Positions 12,431 through 23,731 of a stretch of DNA of 64,000 nucleotides are shown here, in pieces. How positions within the stretch are numbered: position 1 is the stretch's first letter; the number at the start of each line of letters is the position of its first letter. Origin of the DNA: Ulva prolifera (taxonomy: Eukaryota; Chlorophyta; Ulvophyceae; Ulvales; Ulvaceae); assembly GCA_023078555.1 (NCBI GenBank), contig CM041203.1, positions 1,569,481 through 1,633,480 of the forward strand, written 5' to 3'. The translations under genes were made by a program, and so were the position numbers. The notes below the pieces were generated by a model that was given only the letters and a program-made list of their open reading frames with translations, was not told the origin of the DNA and searched no databases.

Positions 12431-13330
12431 TGAATCGAATGCTTCCAGGCACATGTGTATGCCGTTTGACAGGGCTCCTGAGAAGGCCGTCTCGCCATCT
12501 GACTGGCATGGATGGACATGAAATGTGGTGGCTGCTGAGGTGTGGCCGAGGCGCACTGTGCGGTCCGAAGCTGCCCAAGCACCCACTTCAGGTCTTGCGG
12601 TTTCGAGGGCTCCAGCTCCATGATGGGTGGGATCTTGTCGACTGCACGGCAGAGCAGATACCTCCAGCCTGCGTACTCCTGCTGGCTCGCTGGGCTGGCA
12701 GCGACGGCCTCTACTCCGTCCTCGTCAGCAACTGCAAGCAACGAAGCGTACTTGTGGGCGGTGATGAGCAAGCACGCTGTGACTGTGCCTGCACTGCATG
12801 TCTTGAGGCAGGCAGCCCGGGCATGTTGGCAGCTTCCAGCTGGGCTGACGGGGATGCACCTGGTGTTGAGGCATGGGCGAGGGCGCCTGCCAGCCCAGGC
12901 TTTGCCTCTGCAGGAATGGTCAGGAGAGCTGACTCGCCCAGTGCAGCCTGCATGAAGCACATTGTCAGACGTCAGCCACCAGGGCATTCCCATACGTAAG
13001 GAATGCCACAATGGAATGGCACCCTTGCTCTGTGCTGGGTGACAATTGTAGGACATGGCTCATTATCCTCCTGTATCATTCGCCTTGCTCTCGGGCTGTA
13101 GGTCCAGGAGAGCACGGTGCATGGTTCTGGAGGCATGCCTGCTTGATGACGCTGTCTTCATAGAAGAGCGTACGCTCACAGTACAGCGGCCGGATGATTT
13201 CGAAGCTCTTCAGCCACCGGTCACTCTGCCAAGCATACCACTGAGCCCACGGGTCGCTCTGCCATGTGGGCGCAGCGAGCCCATCACTGTGCAGCAGCGT
13301 GCCATGGGTGGCATTGCGGACCACCTGCAT
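12431..13330 (-). CDS. Candidate exons of an unrecognised minus-strand gene
   Basis: Two blocks look coding but their splice sites are unresolved. The block at about 13085-13330 contains WQSDPWAQWYAWQSDRWLK and EIIRPLYCERTLFYEDSV. The block at about 12431-12800 contains HKYASLLAVADEDGVEAV, AGWRYLLCRAVDKIPPIM and PQDLKWVLGQLRTAQ. Composition is not low-complexity and is unlike the Cys/His/Pro-rich shadow frames. They lie between the phase-consistent exons at 13.7-14.8 kb and the ankyrin exons on the same strand, so all three groups could be one gene. I recognise no domain. Confidence 0.4.
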
Positions 13331-13690
13331 CGGAGGAGCCGCCATCTCTGTCGCACTGGGAACTGCCACACACGCAAGCAGAGTTTGGGTGAAACATCCA
13401 CTCCAACGTGTTGTTGATGGGCTCAAGGCCGTGCCACACACAACACTCCAAACGAAGGTCACAAAGAACGGCTGAAGCTTGTTGTTTTTGCAGCCTCGAC
13501 TGAAGTAAGACCAGTGTTCGCCGCCATCTGGTTTGCTTCCATGCAATCAGGTAAGCAATCGTTGCGGGATCGCTCATACAGAAGCTCTGTTGCCAACCAA
13601 TCGGATACATGGAGGCGTCCAGGCCGATTCAATCCAAGGTGTGCTCAGTCCAATAAGCTCAGTCCAGTGCAGCTGCGTGTGGGGCAGCAC

Positions 13691-14840
13691 CTGCTGCAGC
13701 TGTTCTCCAGAGGCACACAGCGGCTTGGCCAGATCATCAGGTGACATCGCGAGGATGTCGATCCAGTAGAAGACACTGTCAGCATCCAGATCTGGCTGGG
13801 CGTGCAGCAGCCACATCCAGTGCGCCCACACGGCCTCGCAGACCTCGTAGAAGCTTGCACTGCTTGAGTCATACGCCACGACAAACGTGGTCGGGCCATA
13901 CAGCGCAAATGAGCCCTTCTCGTCACTCGTGAGCTCTTGCAAGGACGGCTGCATACAGGCACACGAATCGTTGCCGGTGCTGTGACTGTCTAGTCAGTCG
14001 TGCATGCAGCGAGTGTTGTCGACCACTCTGTGACAAGCAACAACGAATTTAGAGCGATGCAACACGGACGAAAACAGCGGCTACACAAGGTGAATGCAGT
14101 AAGCTCATCTGGCAGTCAAGTAGGCAGTGTTTGATGTCTCATCCAGGAACGGTAGGTAAGTCACCCTGTGTGGGTTTAGAGTGCTCTGTGGAGGGAAATG
14201 GAGGCGTGAGGGATCCTCATGAACAGCCTCGACGAAAGACATCCTGCTGCCTGCTGCCTTACATGCTGGGCGGATGAGGTGCTGCTCCCACTCCAGGCCT
14301 GTTCGGTACTTGGGTGCCATGTCAGGATACTCCCTGCAGCAGCAACTGCGTTTGCTCTCTCAGAGCTGGCAATACAAACCTGGGGTGCAGATACTGTCTG
14401 CCGGTGGATGTGGTGGACGCGGTGAGAGGTGAGGGCAAATTTGAGCTGGGACGGCGTACTTGAATCTGTCAGACACATACAGCTCTCCTTGGTACGGTGA
14501 GCGAAGCACGTTGGTGCGGTAGTGCAGAGTCGGGATGGCGTGGTCAACTGTGAGGTCTGAAGCAGTGTAGAGCTTGCACAGTCGCCTGAGGAAGCGGGGA
14601 GAGACAGCCTGATGCCATACAGGAGGAGAGAACACATCAGTGTCAATTCCGATGCGAGTAATGTCGTAGATGCAGCGCCTTATGTTTTGTGGCCCACCGG
14701 GTGTGTGCAACTGAAACGAGAGCCTGTTGACCAGGCTTTGGAGCTCTGTGTTGATCTCCTGGGTGACAGCAAGCCTCTTGCGGGCTACTTCGATGGCTCC
14801 AGGGGGCCGTTTCTTACACACCTTGCATAAGCATAGGTAC
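13691..14840 (-). CDS. Unrecognised multi-exon protein, possible TIR-like/'SHAW'-type domain
   Basis: Three consecutive exons keep codon phase perfectly with GT-AG junctions: about 14840 down to 14460, 14165..14333 and 13691..13948. They read RPPGAIEVARKRLAVTQEIN, a helical stretch, then RRCIYDITRIGIDTDVFSPP, GELYVSDRFK|EYPDMAPKYR joined across a junction, LEWEQHLIRPACK, FALYGPTTFVVAYDSSSASF and VFYWIDILAMSPDDLAKPL. The last two blocks resemble, weakly, the FVSHAW...FWIDIFAVNQH pattern of a TIR-like family common in algae and oomycetes, but the canonical SHAW and NQH residues are absent. Function unknown. The gene continues both ways: a coiled-coil exon lies upstream near 15.0-15.2 kb and candidate exons lie downstream. 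Confidence 0.55.
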
Positions 14841-15009
14841 AGCAGAGATGACTTGTTTTGCGCCGGTGCAGGGAAGCTGCTGCTGCGCAGGGTCTTCACA
14901 AGGGAGACCGGTAGATCTTCCAATGAGGCCTGATATGGGTGCTCCTGCAGTGCTCAGATGCTGCAGACTGGAAAGGCATCGCTCTGTTCCAAAAGTCGAC
15001 GGCACATGG

Positions 15010-15240
15010 TTGCTTTACCTTTCCTACGTGCCTGGGCATTTGCAGCAGCTTGGACAGCTGGCTGTGCACATGTTCAACCTGGTTACGTGGGAGTGCTGGC
15101 CCGGCCTCGACGAGCAGAGAGCGAGCTCGCTGCTCGAGTTTGATCAAGGTCTCCTGCAGGAAGTTATTTGATCGCCGAAGCCGTGCGTTGTTCGAGCTCA
15201 GCAACATACATTCGGGCCGTAGACCTGTGGCCGATGTTCG
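15010..15240 (-). CDS. Candidate coiled-coil exon upstream of the unrecognised gene
   Basis: The minus strand reads NNARLRRSNNFLQETLIKLE, continuing QRARSLLVEAGPALPRNQVE and HVHSQLSKLLQMPRHVGK, a heptad-like amphipathic helix. A donor (AAG|GTAAAG) follows near 15016. It is on the same strand and just 5' of the phase-consistent exons, so it is probably part of the same gene. The start codon was not found; a short frame at 15604-15807 could be a first exon but has no supporting motif. Confidence 0.4.
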
Positions 15241-16059
15241 GCCTCCAGGGCTTGCCGGATGACATAGTTCCAGGGATATGTGTATAGAAGCAGGGGCAGA
15301 CCGTCTCAGATTGGAGGGCTTCCTGCACAACTGTCCGTTTGGTTGCGTAGCTCCTGCAGTCGATGCAATGTGGTACCTGCACCCCCATCGTGCACAGTGG
15401 CCACGTAAGAGCTCGAAAAAAGCTCAAAAAGAGCTACTCAGCCTCAGTCGTAACCAGTACGGACGCGAAGGGCTGTGTGGATTGGATGCACCGGCTCCAC
15501 GTTCACGCAACGTGGGGCGCCTGGGCCTCTCCAATCACTGGACCTGGAGACTACGTGACGTGAATCGCAATCCCACGCCTGATAGCATTGCTGTGCTGCC
15601 GGATCATCTGTGAACTCGTCGTATCCTGATTACTTCAAAGAGGAGCATGCATGCGACAACGATGCGCTTGAGATGTGCTCTCTGCAGGAGCGGTGTGCGA
15701 ACAAATAGCTTGGAGAGCCAGTGAGCCCCAGATAAAGTACCCCAGTGATCTAGCGACACACGTGCTGCCGGAGGTGCGATGACGAGCGGCTCAGGAGACC
15801 AACCCACAACAGAGCACAGCGCAAATCTGCTCAGTTACACAGACTCGAGAGACCAGACTCAATCCCACTCTCGACCAACTTGCGTGCTCCATTCCACCGT
15901 TCCGCACGCATCTTCCGCCGTGAGTCACCCCGACGCCGCGCTCCAAGAGCTGGCCTTGACCATCCTCCCAGAGCAGCTGGCTCAATGATTCCTCCCCCCA
16001 ACACCCACTCACAGCTCCCCCGCCACAACGGCACAGCCTACTGTACACCACCCGGCAGC

Positions 16060-19000
16060 CTACTTCACATCAATCAGCTTGATCACCGACGCGTTCCCGA
16101 TGCGGTGCAGCGCCACCACGGTGTCCGCGGCCGCGAGGTAGTTCTGCATCTTGGCGTATTCGATCGCGGACGCGAGGATGTCGTCCGTCGTGTCGGTGTC
16201 CGACGCGCGGCCGGAGCCCTCCGCGAGCAGCGGCACGAGGCCGCGCATCACGAGGCACTGCCGCGCCGGCGTCTCGCCGGAGCACTTCCACTCGAGGTTG
16301 TCGATCGTGAGCACGGGGACCGCGACTGTGAGGACGGGGATGCTCGGGCGGTACTTCGCGACGAGCCGCGCGGTGGAGCCGCCCCGGGTGAGCACGATGA
16401 TGAGCTTCGCGTGCACCTGCACACACCGCGCATGCGTCGGCATCCGGGCTCTGCAAGGCGGCCTCTGTGTCCTGGGCCACCATGTGCTTGTTCAAAGAAC
16501 GAGTGGTTTAGGGGTGTGGCGCATGCACAGGCAAGGAATGCCTCATTCGTGCCAGCGCCTCCGGGAACACAGCCTACCCCGGCTGCGATGGAGGGTTGCC
16601 CAGAATTGATGAATGTGTGATGTACGTACGACGGGGTCCGGTCGGGTGTTGAGCCCAGGGCGGCAAGGCCGCGGTGGCTATGGGAAGAATCATGCCGCGC
16701 AACGCGAGCGCCCCCACCACCACCAACCCTACGCAACGCCGGGCCCCTCTCCGGCAGCCGCAGCGGCCCCTCTGCTCCACCCATACACCGCAACGGCCGC
16801 CCAGCACAGCACAGCACACACCGCGCTGGCGGCTGACCACCCGTGCACACCGGTCAATACACCTCCAACAATTACACATCAAGGGGGGCAGCGGCGGACC
16901 TTGTGCGCCGTGCGCACGGCCGACGACGCGAGCGACTCGAGCGGCGACATCGGCACCGGCGCCTCCTTCAGGATGCTCTTGAAGAGCGCGTAGTAGTCCA
17001 GCGAGCTCTCGGCCTCGCGGCAGATCTTCGTCATGACCTTGACCGCCTCGACCGGGAAGCTCCCGGCGGCCGTCTCCCCGGAGAGCATGACGCAGTCCGT
17101 GCCGTCGAGGACGGCGTTGGCGACGTCGGTGGCCTCGGCGCGGGTCGGGCGGGGGTTCTTGCACATCGACTCGAGCATCTGGGTGGCGGTGATGACCGGC
17201 TTGCCGGCCTGGTTGCACTGCTGGATCATCATCTTCTGTGCGAGGAAGATCTTCTCGGTGGGGATCTCCATGCCGAGGTCGCCGCGGGCAACCTGCACGG
17301 TGGCGGGGCTCCAGGCATGTGCTTTGCGGAGGGCGCAGGGGGGCTGTGGGGGGGCGGGTCTGCACTAGTGGCGGCAATCGCGCACGATCAGATAGTGCCA
17401 GTACATCCTTGGAGCGTCACGGTCTATCTCCCCCCATGCGTGACGTGCCCTGCAGCCGCCTGACCCTGGCTGCCGGCAGGCGCAGCACGTGTGTGGCTCA
17501 TGGGCCCTCGAGATTTGGACACAAGCATACACACAAGCATACGCGCCGTTGAGCATGCATGCGGGGCCGGCAGCCACACACGCGCGCTGTGCATCAGAGC
17601 ACCTCCCGCGCGCCACCCGCACCGCCACCCCCTCAGCACACAGCACAAGCCACCCCATTCCTCCTGCACTCCCACGCCGCCTGTGGGTGGTGGCTGTGCG
17701 TGCAGCGCGGCACAGCTCCGCACAGCTGCTACAGCTCCGCACGACCTCACAGCAGCGCCAAGACCCCACACCCCACCCCCCAGAGCACACAGCACGCACC
17801 ATGACGCCGTCGGACTTCTCGAGGATGACCTCGAAGTTCTGGATGCCCTCCTGGTTCTCGATCTTTGAGATGATGTGGATGTCGGCGCCGGCTTCGCCGA
17901 GGACGTCGCGGATGTTGTCGAGGTCCATGCCCTTGCGCACGAACGAGGCGGCGATGAAGTCGACCTTGTTCTTCACGCCCCACTGCACGAGGTCCTCTTT
18001 GTCCTTGTCTGTCAGCGTCGGCAGGTCGACGACGACGCCGGGGAGGTTCATGTTCTTGCGCTCCCTGCACGGCCGCCTGTGTGATGGACACCCATCCCCG
18101 GGTCATCGACATGTGCACACACAATACAATATATACCGTACTAAATGAAGTCCATCGACATCGAGGCCAGCGGTACATGGGGTATAAGCCAAAAAAATAG
18201 ATCGTCTATTTTCAGGGTCAGCCACCCCGAAAAATCATGATTAACTATACCTAGCTGCGTACCTAGAAACCCAGCGTCACGCGTTACATGTCGATGCACT
18301 TAATTTAGTGCGGTACTGTGATATCATGCGCTGCCATGATCGAGCGGATGCATCATATCCGCCTCATGCACCGCGGGTACTGTGTACCGGCTGAGCATCG
18401 ATGCGGATTGTGCCGTATAGACGCACGGCGTGTCGGCGTCAAGTCAGTGCGAGTACGCCGCGCTCATCGCAGGGGAGGCCCCGACGGACGCAGGGGAGGC
18501 CCCAACTCATCGCAGGGGAGGCCCCGACGGACGCAGGGGAGGCCCCAACGCGGCCGCCGCTCTGGTGCATGGCATCCGTGTGCTTCCGTGTGGTACGACA
18601 GCACAGATGCGGGAGTGCGTTTCCGAAAAACGATCCGCTCAGGGTACGATCTGCGAGCACGCGCGCGCGAGATCGACGCTGCTCGCAGAGTGTGCTCTGA
18701 GGGCAGTGGCTCGGGCTGGGATAGGGTGGCGCTGGACGTGAGGACTGATGCTGTGTGTAGATGTGGCTGTAGAATCAGCTGCAGGCCGTGAAGTGTGGCT
18801 GAGACTGTGCCAGTGCGCCGGCGGCTGCGGACACCCAGGACGGTATACCGGACCGGGAGTGCCGGTGTGGAATTCCGCACCCAGCCGCCACGATGGTGTG
18901 CACATGCTGCGCAGCGGCACGTTTGGTGCGTTTGTGTGCGCGATGTGATGGCTGCAAACGTGGGGTCGCTGGCGACCGCGAAGACATGCAGGCTGGGGGT

Positions 19001-20157
19001 TGAGACGATGCTCTTCGGTGCATTGCCCAGGCTGCCGCTGCGGCCGAACAGGGGCGAGGTGCCCGCCTGTTGCGTGATGCAGTTGCGAGGGCGGTGGGGG
19101 GCCCAGCGAGCTGGGCGGGGGGGGAGAGCAAGCGCACCCGATCGCGGCGGTGTTGACGCAGCGGCACTTGACATACTTCTCCTTAGGGAAGCACTCTTCG
19201 ACGGTGAGCACGAGGGAGCCATCGGCGCAGAGGATTTGTACGCCTGGTCGCACGTCCTCTGCGAGCTTTTGGTATGAGCATGCGATGAGGTTGGCGTTGC
19301 CCTTCTTCTCATACTCGCTTGTGACAATCACCTCCTGCACATGGAGGGAAGGTGAGAGGCATGCAATGCTAGGCACGAGAGCCTGTAGCAGCTTGTGTTC
19401 ACTGTGACGATTTTTGTGCGGTTTAGGCTGGGTGTCGCACCGAGCCAGCGACATAGGTCACTTTATCCTCGTTCTCAAGCAAGCCAGATCGGATCTCCGG
19501 GCCCTGCATGCACCACAGGACTGAGTGTGCCCCACAGCGCCAGCGGGCACATTCTGACGATGGATCGGGGCCAGCGAGGCCGAGAAATTGACCGACGACT
19601 CGGATGTGGTCAGTGGCCATCGTCGCCGACAGAGCGCCACACCTTGGTATCCAGCAGCACAGCGCACATGATGCGCGTCTTGATCATCGCCTGCTTCAGG
19701 TTGTCAAGAGTTTCCTGCAGCAAGCGCATGCATCTGAATTGACGGCCTGCGCGGTGGGCATCGGGCGCGCTGAGCCCATGTTGCTACCGCGGGCTCATCG
19801 GGCCGACACAAGGGACCTGGCTGGCGTATGCACGGGCACACCTGGTGATAGTCGTGAGTCCCATGCGAGAAGTTAAAGCGCGCAACAGACATGCCTGCTT
19901 TGAGCAGCTCGCATAGCGTCTCCACGCTGCGTGACACAGGCCCGAGCGTGCAGACAACCTGCAGTCAAATCGTGGTGGATCACGAGCCCCATTCGCGTAG
20001 ATGCACCATTTACAACATCCTACGCCAGAGCTTATTTTCACAGCGAGCACTGTAGTTATAATTGACATGCGGCGCATGTGCACTGTACCTTAGTCTTGCA
20101 CACATTGGACGGCGTCCCCGCAAGAAGCGCGTCCAGATCCAAAGGTGCGGTAGCCAT
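16060..20157 (-). CDS. Pyruvate kinase, plant-type cytosolic form
   Basis: Converts phosphoenolpyruvate and ADP to pyruvate and ATP, the last glycolytic step. Complete model: complement(join(16060..16416,16900..17292,17800..18064,19138..19334,19441..19503,19643..19714,19842..19958,20089..20157)), 1533 bases, 510 residues, exactly the usual plant cytosolic length. Every intron is GT-AG and every phase matches. The protein starts [14 protein letters not shown] with no transit peptide, so it is probably cytosolic. Motifs: [27 protein letters not shown] (ligand-binding Arg), [36 protein letters not shown] (catalytic Lys region), [21 protein letters not shown] and [10 protein letters not shown]. 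The C-terminal domain ends VIKLIDVK. Intron 5, about 1.07 kb, carries an inserted MITE-like element and a minisatellite. Confidence 0.96.
18132..18317. mobile_element. MITE-like element in pyruvate kinase intron 5
   Basis: Terminal inverted repeats of 28 bases (18134..18161 and 18288..18315) match at 25 positions; the left arm begins TACCGTACTAAATGAAG and the right arm ends TTAATTTAGTGCGGTA. Taking the outer TA on each side as target duplication leaves CCG...CGG termini, as in Stowaway/mariner-type elements. The element is about 180 bases, clearly more AT-rich than its surroundings, and has no coding capacity. It lies wholly inside an intron. Confidence 0.75.
18464..18555. repeat. GC-rich minisatellite in intron
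   Basis: Four copies of GCAGGGGAGGCCCC, alternately followed by GACGGAC and AACTCATC or AACGCGG, giving a higher-order unit of about 43 bases repeated twice. Confidence 0.88.
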
Positions 20158-21497
20158 TGCGATATTCACACAAAATTACTCTGTGAGACACCTTGTGGCG
20201 CTTCCGCGTTGCCGTGCGCGATCAAAGGGGAGCGCCTGTACCTCAAGGCGACCAAGGAAAGATCGCGGAATCCGGCAACAAAATAGGTCCTGATTGCAGC
20301 TCAAGAACGTCAACAGGTGATGCCCTGTCGTCTGCCGTCTTACTCTGTTAAAGAAGCGCAAGGCAGGGCGCGCTTGAACACACTGTGCCTTGTGTAGCTC
20401 CATGTAACGCGGGTTGGCTCGACTCAGCATATCTGAGCGACACACCATTTGACGCAGATGCTGCATGGTGAGGACGGTACATTGATCACTGGGCATCCAA
20501 TGTTCTGCTCATCTGTTTGGCTGTGAACCATGTGTACGCCTGTACATGTCGGCAACGCTCGTCGGATTGCCAGATTTGTGTTCATGCTCACGATGCCACC
20601 GCGGCCACCAGTTTCGTGCCGCCCAAATGCCACTCGAGGCAAGACGGCCGGTAACAGTGCTCAATCATGGACGCATACAGACGATCACACATTAATTTAC
20701 TCCACATGACCACTTCTTATTCAGCATCAATGGCCCCCTCTCTGCAGGTGGCTATCTACAGATCTCACCAGTGTGATCGCACCTGAAGCCACGCAATCCA
20801 AAGCAAGCAGCTACATGTGGCCATGCCATGTCAAGACTGCTCCGCAACGCGCCACGACACCCCACAGTGCATGCTTGTAAAGTGTAGCAGATGCACAGCT
20901 AGCGTAAACGCTGTGTGTGTTTTCGAATTCGCGGTTGACCTGGATCAACCTTCGCAGAGCGGAAGCCGCGTTGACGTACTGAGATCCTCGAAGCCGTGCA
21001 ACGTCAGTCGGCGCAGACAGTGTATCCGAAACATAACTTGATTTCTGCTTCTCGTGAATCTTTTGTCGCGTGCGGGCTGTGTCCATTGCATCTTCGTGGC
21101 ACCCTGCAATCCGCCTCGTGTCGAGTCATCAAGGCCTGAGTTCACCCTCCCTAAAAAACAGCACCATCTGCACTTGGCGATCAGGAATTCGATCTACAAT
21201 ACGTGCGGACCTCTTGTGCTGATCATTGGCATACTGGCGTGTTGGAGCATGTGTTTGCCGAGCAGTGCAACGCATGATCGAACGCGACACGGCCACTGCA
21301 AGTCTCCGTGGCTGGGAGAAGCTCCAGCCGCCATACGAACGGCAATTGACCGATGCTGCCACTGCAGGGCTCAAATGTCAGCCTGCATGTGGCCGAGATT
21401 GCCGCGTTTGTCGGGCTCGTCCCAGGTGCAACCACCACCTGTTCTGACCGAGCGCAGGCCGCAGCGCCATACAGCGTGCAATGCAACGAAAGTCAAC
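20158..21497. other. Intergenic between pyruvate kinase and YciO-like gene
   Basis: Divergent promoter region. No supported gene. A minus-strand frame at 20176-20496 and plus-strand frames at 21054-21500 are open but have no recognisable motif. The last of these is continuous with the YciO-like first exon and could hold an N-terminal extension or targeting peptide. Confidence 0.4.
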
Positions 21498-23731
21498 ATG
21501 AGACGCATGCAAAAGTACAAAGGAAACGGCTCGAAAGGGCAGGACGAGCTGTGCAAGCACATCGAAGTGCAGGCAGATGGCTCGGATGCATGGCGCCTCG
21601 ACCCGCTTGCCGAGATGCTCGAGAATGGAGCTGTGCGACCTTCACATCCTGCTTCCACATTACGATGTGCATATGTGCCGTGTGGCTTGCACCATGCTCT
21701 CGGCTCGTGGTGCACATGCTTCTGACAGGTTCCACCCACTGATTCCACATACTACAAGCACTGTGCTGTACTCACATGCTCGATTCCACCCACTGAGAGC
21801 CACCGTGCAGTCCCATATGCACAGAATTCTACGCTCACCCTGTGTTATCCACATCCATTATCGCCCTATCCTTCTGTGATCTTCCGTGCTCCTTCCATCC
21901 GCACACACCACCATCACGCTTACCTATCTTGTGCCCACAGCCAAGCTCGACGCCCCAACCCGCCAACCATCGAATCAGCCCCTCTGTCAGTCCTTTCGCA
22001 CAAAGGGATGCAGTTCTGGCACCCCAAGCACGCTGCCCCTGCCCCACCAGTGGCCACACGACCAGTCCAATCTGCACAGACCGCACTCACCTCTGTGCCC
22101 CATATCACCTCCCCAACGTCCACGGTGCAACACAGGTCGGAATCATCCCGACAGACTCGTTCCCAGCCCTCGTCTGCGACCTGGAGCGACCAGAGGCCGT
22201 CAAGGCCTTGGCAGCAATCAAGGACGTCAGCCCGAAGAAGCCGATGAGCATCCTCGTCCGCAACTTCTCCGATGTCGACACCTACACCCTCGGCTGGCCC
22301 TGCTCCTCCACCCCAGGTGCGCCTCCGCTCCTCTCACATCCAGCGCTCCGCTGGAGGTGAACCTGCGTGGCTGTCCTGCGTTATCCTCGTGCCGGGCGCG
22401 GGTTTTCTCGGCGCGCTTGCGGTCACGTGCTCTGCCGGGAGGGCTGGCCGTGTCTTGGGTGGGCTGCTTTGTTGGCCCTATTCTTGCGCCGCTCGCTGTT
22501 CATGCGGTACGACCTGCCTCCTTGCGGTTGTGCTGGCAACACACAACGCACCGTCCGCCGCCACAGTTGCGGTCGACATGCATTGTTGTAGTACCGAGGT
22601 GCGTCCGACGCCACGGACTCTGTGCCCCCGCCGCCACCTCGGACGCCGGAAGGCATGCGAGTCAAAGCCCTCGTATCCACGCGCCGCGTGGCAAGGCGCG
22701 GCTGCCCCATACTCAGCCGCAGCCGGCGTCGTCACCGTGCGCTGACTGTGCGCCGGCAGCGCAGGTATGCCGGACTGGTTCAGCATCGTGCGGAGGGTGC
22801 TGCCGGGCAGCTACACCTTCATCCTGCCGGCGAGCAAGCAGATGCCGAAGGTCGTCGTGAACAGCTCGAAGCACCGGCAGAAGCAGCGGCAGACCGTCGG
22901 CGTGCGCATGCCAGCCCACCCTGTCACCCTCGCCCTCCTCTCGACCCTCTCACGGTGCCTCCCCACCCGCAACCTCGCCCCCCGCCCCTCCTCAGGGGGG
23001 GATCCTTCATCTCTGGTGTTGTGTGCTGTGTTCAGATCACTCGATGCAGCTCCGGCTCGCTCCAGAGCTGCGCGGGAGTGTTTGTTGCGGCTGACGCGCC
23101 CCCGGGGCACGTTCTCCCGGCCATCACAAGCCGAGGCCGTCCGAGTCGGCACATGTTGCCACATGCGTGCGCCACGTCGGCACGAGGGCCTGCACACCAT
23201 GCGCTTCACGTGCAGCAAAGCCCTGATTGAGTCGTTGAGTTGTCGGCACCAACGCGACGGCCTCTGTGTGTGGCCGCCGTTGGGTGCCTGCGCCTTGCTC
23301 TCCCTTTGTACGCACCTGGACACTCTTGCAGCCGCCACGCTGTCCCCGATGACTTGTGCGCATGGCTTCCCTGCCACTCGGAGCACTGAATCCACGTGCC
23401 ATTGCTTAGTCACCTCCCCTCCCCCCCATGCTCCTGTTGCACCGCACGGGCGGAAAGCTACAGTGAAAAAAACCAAGCTGCGAGCGCCTCATGCATGCTG
23501 CGCTGCAGGCCGCTGCTGTGCACAAGCGCGCACGTCGCGGAGGACGCCGGCGTCGAGATCCCGGACGCCGCGACGATGATGGACATGTACCCCGGCATCG
23601 ACTTCATCGTCGACTGCGGGCCCCTCGTCGCCGAGCCGAGCACCGTCGTCGACATGACAGGCGCCGCGCCGGAGGTCCTCCGGGTAGGCCGTGGCGAAGC
23701 CTCCATCTTCGACTCCACGGACACCATCTAG
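21498..23731 (+). CDS. YciO/YrdC/Sua5-family protein (threonylcarbamoyl-AMP synthase-like)
   Basis: Members of this fold bind ATP and L-threonine; Sua5/YrdC makes threonylcarbamoyl-AMP for the t6A base of tRNAs, while the role of the YciO subfamily is less clear. Model: join(21498..21632,22136..22316,22765..22954,23509..23731), 242 residues, with all phases consistent. Motifs: LDPLAEMLENGA, GIIPTDSFPALVCDLERPEA, IKDVSPKKPMSILVRNFSD, LPGSYTFILPASKQMPK, QTVGVRMPAHPV, RPLLCTSAHV, DFIVDCGPLVAEPSTVVDM and LRVGRGEASIF. The order is that of YciO-type proteins, which lack the long Sua5 C-terminal domain, and the length agrees. The start at 21498 is the first Met of the block; the frame stays open upstream, so a transit peptide is possible. 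Confidence 0.87.

Noticed and set aside
22000-22860. Long plus-strand frame running through YciO-like exon 2 and its introns
   Set aside because: Different frame from the conserved motifs; Pro/Ser/Arg-rich and without a domain.
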